Shown here: positions 34,741-42,734 of the stretch, in pieces
Layout of the letters: each line of letters opens with the position of its first letter
Position numbering within the stretch: the first letter of the stretch is position 1
NCBI RefSeq assembly: GCF_002607855.1
Contig: NZ_AWQQ01000047.1
Coordinates: 15,001 to 79,000 of the forward strand
DNA length: 64,000 nucleotides
Direction: 5' to 3'
Source: Desulforamulus profundi
GTDB lineage: Bacteria > Bacillota_B > Desulfotomaculia > Desulfotomaculales > Desulfotomaculaceae
Position numbers and translations under genes: made by a program
The notes under the pieces: model-generated
What the model saw: the letters and a program-made list of their open reading frames with translations, nothing else
Told to the model about the DNA's origin: nothing
Databases searched by the model: none

Positions 34741-34918
34741 ACTGCTTTTTAGTCTTGGCAATTACTGTCATAAAGACTCGTTCAAGATGAGCGTAACTCA
34801 GTATGCTGTTTTGATTTTGATACTCTAAAATTAAATCTGATAACAAGACTCCTTTTAAATCGAGCTTTGAAATTTTTTCATCGCTGAGTTTCTTTCTTAA
34901 TACTCCATTATTAAACAT
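34691..34918 (-). CDS. Small early phage protein, unknown function
   Basis: 75 residues starting at ATG 34918 behind AGGAGGTCAAGCGTA. It reads KLSDEKISKLDLKGVLLSDL and LEYQNQNSILSYAHLERVFM. Coupled to the upstream gene through a TAATG overlap. The last 50 bp are shared, antisense, with the rightward gene ending at 34740. Function unknown. Confidence 0.55.
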   Translation of the reverse strand: MFNNGVLRKKLSDEKISKLDLKGVLLSDLILEYQNQNSILSYAHLERVFMTVIAKTKKQFKNHRQMNQAQATKSF

Positions 34919-35138
34919 TACGCTTGACCTCCTATCTTTCTTGTTTTACCTGACACTTTGTGAACTACCTGAAAGCATTCTCTACAGTCTTTCACTACCA
35001 ACCAATTATCAGGATTGAGTCCAAGAGATTTAATCCTGATTTTTGCGCCCTGGTGGGCCTCTTGCCGTGCTTCAATCTCCCATCTCCCTCCGTTTGGATT
35101 AGGAATAAATTTCCTGTCAACCCCTAAACTTCTTTCAT
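34918..35138 (-). CDS. Small early phage protein (one frameshift as read)
   Basis: First leftward gene opposite the repressor. From ATG 35138 (after GAGAGGAGG) the frame meets a stop at the fifth codon. Adding one base near 35124 gives about 73 residues: GVDRKFIPNPNGGRWEIEAR, then QEAHQGAKIRIKSLG and VKDCRECFQVVHKVSGKTRK. A CxxC pair (CREC) is visible. It ends in TAATG with the next gene. No family recognised. Confidence 0.5.
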
Positions 35139-35163
35139 CCTCCTCTCATATGTGGTATTATTT

Positions 35164-35239
35164 TTTGATATATTTCTCTATCAAACTAATTTTATACAAC
35201 AAGTGAGAGGTTGTCAATAAAAAATCTCTCACTTGTTGT
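35164..35239. promoter_or_regulatory. Divergent operator region of the phage repressor
   Basis: Two perfect dyads lie between the repressor and the early operon. One is TTTGATA-8 bp-TATCAAA (35164-35185). The other is ACAACAAGTGAGAG / CTCTCACTTGTTGT with a 16-bp spacer (35196-35209 and 35226-35239). This is the expected place of repressor and Ner operators governing lysogeny. Confidence 0.7.
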
Positions 35240-35261
35240 AAATAATGAAAGGAGGAGCTAC

Positions 35262-35699
35262 ATGATTGAAATTAAAAACGTAGGGGAAAGGATAATTGCT
35301 CGCCTCACTGAGTTAAATCAAAAACAGGCTGACCTTTGCCGAGCAACTGGACTATCCAATAATGCTATCAGCCAGTACGTTACAGGAAAGCGCACGCCTG
35401 ATACACTCTCGCTTTATAAAATAGCCACTGCTTTGGATGTTCCGATGGAATGGATTCTAACAGGTGAGAATAAATACAGGAAGATTGATACAACAACTGA
35501 GAAAACTGAGAAAGTGGGGCCTTTATCAGAACAGGAAAAAGAAATGCTCTGGAAGTTCCGACAATTGGACACAAGAGACCAGGAGTATGCAAAGGCTAAT
35601 ATTGATATGCTGTATGATAGAACGGTTAAAAAGGGAACGTTATCCGACTCGATGAATGGAGGAACAGGGGAAGAGGCAGCCGCAAGTGAAACGGCTTAA
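35262..35699 (+). CDS. Phage repressor, XRE family (CI-like)
   Basis: 145 residues from ATG 35262 behind GAAAGGAGGAGCTAC. N-terminal helix-turn-helix: GERIIARLTELNQKQADLCR then ATGLSNNAISQYVTGKRTPD and LSLYKIATALDVPMEWILTG. The C-terminus is short and charged, with no LexA-type protease domain, so induction is probably not by RecA cleavage. Transcribed away from the early operon, with palindromes in the gap. It keeps the prophage silent. No Mu-type (MuR DNA-binding) domain is present. Confidence 0.85.
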   Translation: MIEIKNVGERIIARLTELNQKQADLCRATGLSNNAISQYVTGKRTPDTLSLYKIATALDVPMEWILTGENKYRKIDTTTEKTEKVGPLSEQEKEMLWKFRQLDTRDQEYAKANIDMLYDRTVKKGTLSDSMNGGTGEEAAASETA

Positions 35700-36041
35700 T
35701 TTTTATCGTTTTATGATAGATTTATCTATCCTTTTTTGTTCAATTGCTTTGGGCTAAATTATTGACTTTGCAAATCCTCTAACCCCTTGTAAATACTGCA
35801 TTTGAACACGTTTTTTCTCAAGTGTGTATTTTGTTCAATTGTTTTGACCGGAAACGGCCCCGACTTTTTTAATTTCGCACGCCGTCCGAACGCTGGCGTT
35901 AGATTTTATGAGAGCCGCAAACGCTTATTTTACCTGCATTTTACCCGCATTCATCTCCGACTTCGCACGCCCCGCACGCCTAGTAACGCCCCCGTTCGCA
36001 CGCCCGGCCTGTTTTCTTTCTGCCGACCGGTTGTTATAATT
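35700..36041. other. Non-coding region inside the phage c-end
   Basis: About 340 bp between the repressor and the structured RNA candidate. Open frames here are not coding-like: no ribosome site and no homology. It contains C-rich repeats of GCACGCC (about 35,960-36,005) and a TTGTTATAAT box at 36031-36040. In Mu this side also has a non-coding end stretch. Confidence 0.5.
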
Positions 36042-36117
36042 AAAAGAGAGCAGCAAAAAAGCACCTTATCCCCTTGCGCTACAAGGCTTCCAGTGCTTTC
36101 AGCCGCTCTCTTTTTTA
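36042..36117 (+). ncRNA. Candidate structured small RNA at the phage c-end
   Basis: Three nested stems: outer AAAAGAGAGC / GCTCTCTTTT (10 bp), middle AAAGCAC / GTGCTTT (7 bp), inner CCTTG / CAAGG with loop CGCTA. A run of T (TTTTTT) follows, so it looks like a short transcript with its own terminator. A TATAAT box lies at 36035-36040, directly in front, but no good -35 box is seen. It could also be only a fancy terminator or a DNA structure. No known RNA family was recognised. Confidence 0.45.
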
Positions 36118-36240
36118 TATTTTCCACCGGTGAGGCCGTTCTCAACTTTTTTGTCAACCGTTTCCGGGCCTATCCCACGATAACCCCTTTTAAATCAAGG
36201 TTTCCCGAGGTTTCCCGGATAAACTTTTTCTATCCCTCTT

Positions 36241-36265
36241 TTGTCAATTATTTTGTTAATCCACA
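36241..36265. repeat. Phage c-end terminal sequence
   Basis: Ends ...AATCCACA; the inverted reading TGTGGATTAACAAAATAATT begins TGT like the other end (TGTAGCC). TTGTCAATTATTTTG at 36241-36255 is shared with 13728 and, with one change, with 2218. Upstream, AGGTTTCCCG is repeated twice near 36198-36218. Confidence 0.75.
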
Positions 36266-36270
36266 ACATT
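36266..36270. repeat. 5-bp target-site duplication, right copy (ACATT)
   Basis: Direct copy of 2117-2121 flanking the other end of the prophage. Confidence 0.88.
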
Positions 36271-36905
36271 ATAGGAAGAAAGATTTGATCTGTGACCTTT
36301 TAGTGCAGGATCTAGAGGCAATGAAGCCATTGCCTAAACAGCGGTTCAAGGTGACAAGGCTTGCAAAGGTAAAAACAGATAAATACAGCTTTGTTCAGTT
36401 TGAAAACAACAAATATTCCACTGCGCCTCAATACAATCGGTGTGAGATGTGGCTGGAGATAAGCGCCGAAGAGCTACGAATACTTAATGACAAATATGAA
36501 GAAGTGGTGGTACATAAACGGCGGTACGGGCAAATGCCTGAACCAGTGGTGGACTGGATTAAATATTTGACTGCCATTAACCGAAAGCCGAATGCGTTCA
36601 AGTACACACAGTTTTTCAAGGAACTCCCCGTCGTCTGGCAGGAATATTTTAACCGCGCTGATTATGATGACAGCAAAAAGATGTTGTCGACTCTGACTCC
36701 AATCATACTTGACGGTAAACTTGATGAAGCTACGGTTGCGCTGGAAGTGCATGAAATTCAGAATGCCGATGAATTTTTGCTTATCTACCGAAATCTTACG
36801 GAATCCCCTCCGCCATCGGCTGTTAAGACGCAAAACACGCCTACTCAATTACCGTACAAAAACGATCTGTCGGTTTACGGCTCTTTGATTGGAGGTGAGA
36901 ACTGA
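36271..36905 (+). pseudogene. istA: IstA transposase, 3' part
   Basis: Continuation of the IS21 transposase beyond the prophage: YRKKDLICDLLVQDLEAMKP, then LPKQRFKVTRLAKVKTDKYS and NKYSTAPQYNRCEMWLEISA, the C-terminal beta domain of IstA. No frameshift on this side. The stop (36903-36905) overlaps the istB start by one base, typical of IS21. An open frame extends left into the phage end but has no coding support there. Confidence 0.87.
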
Positions 36906-37633
36906 TGGAAGATGCCCTTTACAAGTTGTGCCGAAGGCTGAAACTTGGCACCAACATAGTGGATAACGCAAAAGCCATTAAAAAAGAAAACAACATTGAA
37001 TTTTTACTTGAGCTATTCACGATGGAGATTGAAAATAGAGAGCTGAAACGAAAAAACGTCTTCATTAAGCAGGCAAAATTTGATCTCATTAAGACCTTTG
37101 AGGACTACACCTTTGAAGACATCAAAATCCCTAAAAGCATTACCCCAAATGAGCTTATGGACTCATCTTTTGTAGGCAAGAAAGAAAATCTGATCCTTTA
37201 CGGAAATGTCGGTTCCGGCAAAACACACCTTGCCATTGCTGCTGGAATCGCCGCCTGTAATAACGGCAAAAAGGTCAGGTTTTACCGCACGGCATCTCTT
37301 GTGAACGAACTGGTTGAGGCAAAAAAGCAAGGCAACATCGTCAAGCTTCTTAAAAGCATTGAAAAATGCGACCTGCTGATTTGTGACGAGTGGGGATATG
37401 TCCCGGTGGATACCAACGGCGCTAAACTGCTTTTCGGGGTAATTGCCGATTGTTACGAACGCAAAAGTCTCATCATCACCACGAATCTGGAGTTTACCAA
37501 ATGGAATGAGGTTTTTTACGATGAAAAACTTACTGCAGCCATTATTGACCGCATTATTCACCATAGCCATTTACTCGATTTCACCGGCAGAGATTCTATG
37601 AGGCTCAAAAATTCTTTGATTAAACTAAAATAA
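36905..37633 (+). CDS. istB: IstB transposition helper ATPase
   Basis: 242 residues. Walker A LYGNVGSGKTHLAIAAGIAA (about 95-114), Walker B CDLLICDEWGYVPVDTNGAK and the motif SLIITTNLEFTKWNEVFYD identify the IstB branch of the DnaC-like AAA+ family. IstB activates IstA and chooses the target. Intact. It would be transcribed with istA from the left IS end, so the prophage insertion should abolish its expression. Confidence 0.92.
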   Translation: MEDALYKLCRRLKLGTNIVDNAKAIKKENNIEFLLELFTMEIENRELKRKNVFIKQAKFDLIKTFEDYTFEDIKIPKSITPNELMDSSFVGKKENLILYGNVGSGKTHLAIAAGIAACNNGKKVRFYRTASLVNELVEAKKQGNIVKLLKSIEKCDLLICDEWGYVPVDTNGAKLLFGVIADCYERKSLIITTNLEFTKWNEVFYDEKLTAAIIDRIIHHSHLLDFTGRDSMRLKNSLIKLK

Positions 37634-37663
37634 CTATGTTTTCACCTTTTCGGCTTTCAGGCC

Positions 37664-37692
37664 GCTACAAAAATATATTTATATTTGCTACA
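37664..37692 (-). repeat. IS21-family right terminal inverted repeat
   Basis: GCTACAAAAATATATTTATA followed by TTTGCTACA: reverse complement of the left end pattern TGTAGCAAATATAA...TGTAGC. Confidence 0.8.
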
Positions 37693-37762
37693 AATTTATC
37701 TTGATAAATACAGTTCACGCAAGCGGTATATCTCATCAGCCACTTCGTTATAGTGTTGTATC
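37693..37762 (-). pseudogene. Serine recombinase remnant (proximal part, cut by IS21 element)
   Basis: The minus strand between the chimeric gene's stop and the IS end reads YNEVADEIYRLREL, a signature of the coiled segment of Clostridial serine recombinases. Its continuation (LRQNALVENA) is found at the other IS flank, 963-1139. This shows the IS entered a recombinase gene. Only this short piece of the upstream part is left. Confidence 0.65.
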
Positions 37763-37764
37763 GA

Positions 37765-39558
37765 TTACTCGTCAATTTGGATTTCAATTCCAGACTTAAA
37801 TTCCACAATGAAATAGTCATCATAAACCGTTATCTTTTCCAAGAGAGTCCTTACATAATCTTCTTCATATTCAGTCAACTCGCAAGGCAGATCGTTAAGG
37901 AAACGCATCATCTCATCGAGTCGTGTTCTCAGATCCTGTCGGGATGCCTGCTCATTTTGAAGGGCCTGCTTCTCATCACGCAGCCTTCTAATCTCCATAC
38001 CAAGCTCATCACCGGTATTCTTAGAATTAACGGTTGCCAATAGCTCAGATGCTTGACCAGTTACCTCACTCTTGATGAGATCCAGTTCTTTTTCCGTTAA
38101 GTCATCATTAAGTGTAAAAACTGCAACCCCCATCAGTTCACCGCCTACTTCTTCAACTGTGAACTCATATTTTGAAACCTTTGCGTTCAAGCTGTCACGT
38201 TCGCTATAGTATTTCATCATCCCCCTTTGTTCCTCGCCTGGCAATCTGCGTTTTTCAATTGCTTTTAGGATTTCCTCTTCGTATTTAGTGAGCTCATGCG
38301 AAGAGATTTCTTCAGAATCATATGATTTTTCCATGTAGCCATAGTCATTTTCAACATCATAAGTGACGGCTATCAGAGGCATATAGAGCTTCATTTGATG
38401 AACTCTGTCAGTGTTTTGAATTGTCATACCGAGATTCTCTAGTAGAACATCCTGCAGTTTCATACTCGAACCATAAAAAGTAATGTAACCGTTATGGGTC
38501 ATAGCGCCACATTCATTATTCATTCTTTGCTCGCCATACCTTTTAAAATCAATGTAATCTTCAAGATTTTCATCGTATTCAAAATGGCCGGAGTCACATA
38601 TCATAAATCGCCCATACTCTTCTGCACTTCTAATACCATCAAACAATTGAAATTCATGCATATGATCTAGTAAAGCGTTTATTTCATACAGGTTTCTTGG
38701 TCTGATGTACGCCATTAACTTTTCAAAATATTGAGATTCATGACCACCCATCTCTTTAAAGCGCTTTGAAAAATCATTTAGCCTGTTTACCTTGGCCGCC
38801 ATCGATTCATCATTGCTAATGAACTCAATCAACCTATTAGGTAACATATCGCTTTCAAAGGAAAGTTTACATTCTTCGATGTCCTTAACTTCTAATCGAA
38901 TCAACGCCTTTTCAATAGAGCTAGAAGGGCACGGCATGTAAATGAACTCCTGATCTCCATGAGCTTCAAAACATAATGTAGCTATTTCACTTTGCCAGTA
39001 ATAACAAGGAAAGTGCCTGCCATCATAAACCTGTTCAGGTTGATTTCTATTTTGATAAAGGAATCCATAAGGTGTTACAACTTTCATTGGACTGAATTTC
39101 ATAAGTTCATCAACCACGGCTCTTCCATCGATTGCTTCAAGTTCTTTTGTAGTCGCAGCACCGACCTCATTGAGATATACATCCCTTCCCACCGCATTCA
39201 GATTGCTAAAATCACTGATGACACTATAACAATGGGTATTGTATGTTAGGTTGATAAGATCTTTAAGTGACTGAGCATCAGTGGCAACAGCAGAAGCAAA
39301 GAAAGTATTTTTTTCTTTTGCATCAAAGCTATCTAGCCTCTTTACCAAAAAGTTCAGTTCATCAATATTGCAGTATCTTTCTTTAATGACACCAATCAAA
39401 TCGCTGTCATTTGAATCGACAATATAACAATTGGCATTTGTTGAAACAATTATTCCAAGCTCCTCGCAGATTTTACTAAACTTTTCTTCTGCAACGGGAA
39501 ACCAAGCTTCTATAGATTTCTCATCGATGTTGTTTGATTTCTTAATTGTAATGTACAT
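37765..39558 (-). CDS. Chimeric protein: ArdA-like antirestriction domain fused to serine-recombinase C-terminus
   Basis: About 597 residues from ATG 39558 (after GGAGGGATACGA). The N-terminal 500 residues resemble antirestriction/YodL-type proteins of Firmicute conjugative elements: CNIDELNFLVKRLDSFDAKE, then SLKDLINLTYNTHCYSV, RDVYLNEVGAATTKELEAID and the late EKELDLIKSEVTGQAS. From about residue 505 it switches to the tail of a large serine recombinase (EMMRFLNDLPCELTEYEEDY, VRTLLEKITVYDDYFIVEFK, SGIEIQIDE). In intact proteins the VTGQAS motif normally runs on as DGWGEGFEQ. The join lies near 38045 and is in frame. A deletion between two genes of an integrated element would explain it. The catalytic serine domain is gone, so it is probably not a recombinase. 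Confidence 0.75.
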   Translation of the reverse strand: MYITIKKSNNIDEKSIEAWFPVAEEKFSKICEELGIIVSTNANCYIVDSNDSDLIGVIKERYCNIDELNFLVKRLDSFDAKEKNTFFASAVATDAQSLKDLINLTYNTHCYSVISDFSNLNAVGRDVYLNEVGAATTKELEAIDGRAVVDELMKFSPMKVVTPYGFLYQNRNQPEQVYDGRHFPCYYWQSEIATLCFEAHGDQEFIYMPCPSSSIEKALIRLEVKDIEECKLSFESDMLPNRLIEFISNDESMAAKVNRLNDFSKRFKEMGGHESQYFEKLMAYIRPRNLYEINALLDHMHEFQLFDGIRSAEEYGRFMICDSGHFEYDENLEDYIDFKRYGEQRMNNECGAMTHNGYITFYGSSMKLQDVLLENLGMTIQNTDRVHQMKLYMPLIAVTYDVENDYGYMEKSYDSEEISSHELTKYEEEILKAIEKRRLPGEEQRGMMKYYSERDSLNAKVSKYEFTVEEVGGELMGVAVFTLNDDLTEKELDLIKSEVTGQASELLATVNSKNTGDELGMEIRRLRDEKQALQNEQASRQDLRTRLDEMMRFLNDLPCELTEYEEDYVRTLLEKITVYDDYFIVEFKSGIEIQIDE

Positions 39559-39589
39559 TTCGTATCCCTCCATTTCATTTTGTGACAAT

Positions 39590-39630
39590 AAAAAACCACA
39601 TCCTACATTTTGATTTTGTAGAAGGTGGCT
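39590..39630 (-). terminator. Hairpin after the conjugative-element gene at 39630
   Basis: CCACATCCTAC pairs imperfectly with GTAGAAGGTGG across TTTTGATTTT. On the minus strand it is followed by TTTTTTATTG. It lies between the genes at 39630 and 39558, so it ends the first or attenuates the second. Confidence 0.55.
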
Positions 39631-40319
39631 TAAGTGAACTTTACTTGGAGCGCTGTCGCTCCGTATTTGGCGATGAGTATTGAATGAATGATTGCTTTAA
39701 ATGCCTGATCACCTATTAAAAACTTGTCAGCGATTTCATCCATTCTGATATATTCTCTTGCCGTATAGATGGTCTTTGCCATTTGATAGATGGCATAGCC
39801 ATCAGTGTTGATGCCGCTTAAATTCATTTTCTTAAAATCAAAACTATCAGTATAAACATGATCCTTAGCTGCAGACCAGAGTTTATCATCAGCAGACAAT
39901 AGAAATAAAACGGCCAGATGGATTGAACTTCTATTTTCAACTGGAATCTCTTGTAGGCGACAGACAGAACCGAATCTCCCTCTGTGTGATTGGCTTATGA
40001 AAAAATCACCTGCGCAGTTTCTAATCAAATACTCAAGACGACTTTGAAGCCGGTGCGACTTACACTCATGAAAGCAACTTGAAATGAATCGATCATAGGA
40101 TGCACCTCTACCATTACTTTTCAGACATCCAATATCTAAATCAAATCTAAATTGCTCTGGTAAGGTTGGCAAGACCTCTTCTTCTTTTTCTTGTGCATCT
40201 ACCTTTCCAAATCCGTGTACCACAATTATTCCTCTACCCCTTGGTGAGAAATTTGGAACCAACATCATCAACTGCTCTAGCTCTTGAAGTTCTGAATCAT
40301 TCATAAAATACTTTGACAT
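39630..40319 (-). CDS. Conjugative-element-associated protein, unknown function
   Basis: 229 residues from ATG 40319, behind AGAGAGGGAAAAAAG. N-terminus MSKYFMNDSELQELEQLMML. The middle has Cys/His-rich stretches (FISSCFHECKSH; LIRNCAGDFFISQSHRGRF) and the C-terminus is helical. Proteins with this N-terminus occur beside antirestriction genes in Firmicute mobile elements. No function is established to my knowledge. Preceded by a terminator-like hairpin at 40352-40405. Confidence 0.6.
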   Translation of the reverse strand: MSKYFMNDSELQELEQLMMLVPNFSPRGRGIIVVHGFGKVDAQEKEEEVLPTLPEQFRFDLDIGCLKSNGRGASYDRFISSCFHECKSHRLQSRLEYLIRNCAGDFFISQSHRGRFGSVCRLQEIPVENRSSIHLAVLFLLSADDKLWSAAKDHVYTDSFDFKKMNLSGINTDGYAIYQMAKTIYTAREYIRMDEIADKFLIGDQAFKAIIHSILIAKYGATALQVKFT

Positions 40320-40351
40320 CTTTTTTCCCTCTCTTTCTGGATTTTGAACAT

Positions 40352-40405
40352 AAAAAAGAGGCAATGCTCATTGGTCTCTTCTAATTGACCAGTAAACTTT
40401 GCCTC
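40352..40405 (-). promoter_or_regulatory. Leader hairpin/attenuator upstream of the element gene
   Basis: GAGGCAA / TTGCCTC enclose a second stem TGGTC / GACCA, and on the minus strand TTTTTTA follows. It lies 33 bp upstream of the gene starting at 40319. It is either an attenuator in that gene's leader or the terminator of a lost upstream gene. Confidence 0.5.
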
Positions 40406-40591
40406 ATAATTATTCATTACTTAAATATTCATTTGTGTTATCAAAACTAATGCAAAACCATCGGTTTTTTCGATTTTAACCAATGTCATCTATATTTTAG
40501 CCCTTTTTTAGGGGTCAAAAAAGGTCATTTTTTCGTCTGTTTTTTGCCCAAAATTCAGACCAAAACCACTATATGTTGTGGTCAAACTCTA

Positions 40592-41650
40592 CTATTTATC
40601 GCCTGAACCACTACGTGTCATCAGAATTATCGCTTCTACGTGACTGGTCCAGGGAAACATATCCACCGGTTGGGCCAGTAAGGTTTGATATCCCGAGCTG
40701 TCAAAGATCCCCAGGTCCCGGGCCAGGGTTCCGGGATCGCAGGAGACATAGACCATCCTGGGCACCTGCGCTTCGGAGATGGCCTGCAATACTTCTTTTT
40801 CACAACCTTTTCTGGGCGGGTCCAGGACCACCAGGTGGGGTTTCAGGCCTTTGGCAACCATCTTCGGTAATAAACTTTCTACGGGGCCCGGGATAAATTC
40901 GGTATTGGACAGGCCGTTTAACAGGGCGTTTTCTTTAGCATCTTCCACCGCCTCCGGGACGATTTCCATGCCGATCACCCGGCCCGCATGGCGTGCCAGG
41001 AAGTTCGCAATGGTTCCGATGCCGCAATAGGCATCTACAACCGTTTCGTGCCCTTTCAGGTCAGCCAGTTCTAAAACCCTGTTATATAACACTTCAGTCT
41101 GCAGGGGATTCACTTGATAAAAGGAGGGAGCGGAAATTTTAAATTTCAATCCGTTTAAGTAATCCAAAATATACTCCCTGCCCGTTAATAAACGGTTTTC
41201 TGAACCCAGGACAACACGCCCGGGACTGGTGTTGATGTTGCGGATAACGGATACAATTTCCGTATGCCGGGTTACAATGGCCCTGTCAAATTCCTTTGCG
41301 GTGGACCATCTTTCGGCGGAGGTTACCAGGACTACCATGATCTCCCCGGTTCCGAAACCCCGGCGTATCATGACGTGGCGCAGCAGTCCTCTTTTTTCTG
41401 CCAGTGGTACGGAGAAACAGCATGTTTATTTATGAACTCCTCCAGGGTGGCTGCCACTTGGTTAATTTGTTTGTCCACCAGCAGGCAGGTTTGATGACCC
41501 AGACCGGTGGCCAGTTCGTAGGTTCCCTCGGCATAAAAGCCCAGTTTTACCCTGTGGCCCTCTTTCTTTACATGCAAGTGAATTTTATTCCGGTAGTGCC
41601 AGGGGTCTTCCATCCCCAGGGTCGGCCGGACCTCTACCTTATCCAGTCCC
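40592..41650 (-). pseudogene. 23S rRNA (uracil-5)-methyltransferase RlmD/RumA-like, N-terminus missing
   Basis: The preserved part contains DKVEVRPTLGMEDPWHYRNK, with the S-adenosylmethionine-binding DAYCGIGTIANFLARHAGRV, the catalytic region VYVSCDPGTLARDLG (YVSCDP with the nucleophilic Cys) and VVLDPPRKGCEKEV. One missing base near 41369 breaks the frame (KKEDCCATS should continue as KRGLLRHVMIRRGFG). More seriously, the TRAM domain and the Fe-S part (about 170 residues) are absent. The sequence upstream of about 41650 belongs to a lipoprotein gene, so a deletion or misassembly joined the two. As it stands the enzyme is incomplete. Confidence 0.82.
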
Positions 41651-41971
41651 CCAAGCCTGGTTAATGCCCAGGACGATATAACCGGTCGTTGGCGCTACCA
41701 TGGCCAGGCAGGCAAAGTCCCCTTCAATCCTGCTATAGAATCCCACCTCACCAATCTTTTGATACTTGCTGTATTCATTGGGACTGATGATCCCGTCGGC
41801 AGTCCATTTGATTAAGTTGGCTTCGTGGTTGCCAGTCACTGCGGTATGATCCACAGGGGGCTCAACCTTCTCTGTTCTTCCCTTGGCTGCACAACCGACC
41901 ATGAGCAAAATAAGACTTAAGCAAATCACCCATCTCTTAATCCAAATTATGGGACATCCTCCTTCCTCCAC
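41639..41971 (-). pseudogene. Lipoprotein with DOMON-like domain, 3' end lost
   Basis: 110 residues as read. Signal sequence and lipobox VICLSLILLMVGCAAKGRTE (Cys anchor), then NLIKWTADGIISPNEYSKYQ and GDFACLAMVAPTTGYIVLGI, the first half of a DOMON-like (heme- or sugar-binding) domain. It stops at NQAWGTG, where homologous domains normally go on for 70 or more residues. The following codons belong to the methyltransferase gene. The lipid-anchored protein would face outward. Confidence 0.7.
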
Positions 41972-42080
41972 ACACTTTTTCCCAGGGCAATCTTTAAACC
42001 TATTACCATAATTGTCACCGAATAACCAAAAACGACATAAAGTAGTTTTAAGGAAACTTTTCCCTATTGGAGTGGCTGTT

Positions 42081-42686
42081 ATGGCTCAGTATAAATTGAT
42101 TCGAAAAAGCCGTCAACTTCAAGTATTTGACCCTTGTAACTGCTATCAAAATGACCATGTCGATCTGGTGGTGGAAGGGGCCGGGATTCGCTTGTGCCGA
42201 CTGTCCAGTCTTAGTGTGCCCGCGGAGGTATCCGCCTTTATTCCACGGGTGGAAATCCGCCAGCGGCGGTATGAAAACGGGCAGTTGGTCTGTGAGGACG
42301 AGCGGATTTATAACAGTATCACCGTTGTGCATGCCCCCAGGCACCCGCCGGAAAACCCGCCCAACCAGTTGCCGGCCGTTCAACCTCCCCTGCTGCCCCA
42401 GGGGGGCAACAGTATGCCAGGCCCTCTGGCGGGCGCCGGCAGCCAGCCCACTACACCGGAGCCTCCAACGCCGGGGGAGCAGCCCCCTCCCCCGGAGGTA
42501 CCCACAGCCCCCGGGCTGGAACAACCGGGGGCCGCACAGCCACCGTTCATTCCTTCTCAGCCGGAGCCACACCCGCCGCCAGTATCGCCCCGTGCAAGCA
42601 ACATTCCTTTTCCGGACCGGCCCCATAGAAAAAACGACCGGGGCGGCCCGCCGGTAATCACCATTAATAAACGCCCCCTGGGTTAG
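42081..42686 (+). CDS. Hypothetical protein with proline-rich C-terminus
   Basis: About 201 residues if started at ATG 42081 (TTGGAG eight bases before); an upstream start at 42012 is possible. A folded N-terminal part (MAQYKLIRKSRQLQVFDPCN, CYQNDHVDLVVEGAGIRLCR; PRVEIRQRRYENGQLVCEDE) is followed by about 110 residues rich in Pro (25-30 percent). Such tails occur in spore-coat or surface proteins. No family recognised. A strong terminator follows. Confidence 0.6.
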   Translation: MAQYKLIRKSRQLQVFDPCNCYQNDHVDLVVEGAGIRLCRLSSLSVPAEVSAFIPRVEIRQRRYENGQLVCEDERIYNSITVVHAPRHPPENPPNQLPAVQPPLLPQGGNSMPGPLAGAGSQPTTPEPPTPGEQPPPPEVPTAPGLEQPGAAQPPFIPSQPEPHPPPVSPRASNIPFPDRPHRKNDRGGPPVITINKRPLG

Positions 42687-42698
42687 AAAGACAGAATG

Positions 42699-42727
42699 AA
42701 ATCCCACATTGGATGGGATTTCTTTTT
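42699..42727 (+). terminator. Rho-independent terminator after the proline-rich gene
   Basis: AAATCCCA / TGGGATTT with a 7-nt loop, followed by CTTTTTT. Confidence 0.85.
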
Positions 42728-42734
42728 TATAAAA

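Larger units (their letters stand above)
2122..36265 (-). mobile_element. Complete Mu-like transposable prophage with a diversity-generating retroelement
   Basis: A 34,144-bp element bounded by TGTAGCC and CCACA and a 5-bp host duplication inside istA. Gene content matches Mu module by module: repressor, DDE transposase A, ATPase B, Gam, gp16, Mor, then gp27-gp48-like head and tail genes including sheath, tube, tape measure and baseplate J. Transcription of nearly all genes is leftward, so the Mu c-end lies at 36.3 kb and the tail-fibre end at 2.1 kb. The virion implied is a contractile-tailed myophage. Everything needed for a viable phage appears present if the single-base frameshifts are sequencing artefacts. 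Confidence 0.93.
1140..37692 (+). mobile_element. IS21-family insertion sequence, interrupted by the Mu-like prophage
   Basis: Once the prophage and one copy of its 5-bp duplication are removed, the element is about 2.4 kb. It contains istA followed by istB in overlapping frames, as is usual for IS21 elements. Its ends are inverted repeats: the left end starts TGTAGCAAATATAA with a second TGTAGC-like unit 24 bp further in, and the right end is the reverse complement of the same pattern. No clear target duplication was found outside the ends (left flank ATAGAAG, right flank AATTTAT). Confidence 0.85.

Noticed and set aside
35802..36270. A long open frame leading from the phage end into istA
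   Set aside because: The frame before 36271 lies in the non-coding phage end, lacks a start with ribosome site, and is joined to istA only by the insertion.
42012..42657. Overlapping rightward and leftward frames in the proline-rich gene
   Set aside because: They are shadows of GC-rich, proline-coding DNA. Only the frame with a plausible start and terminator was kept.
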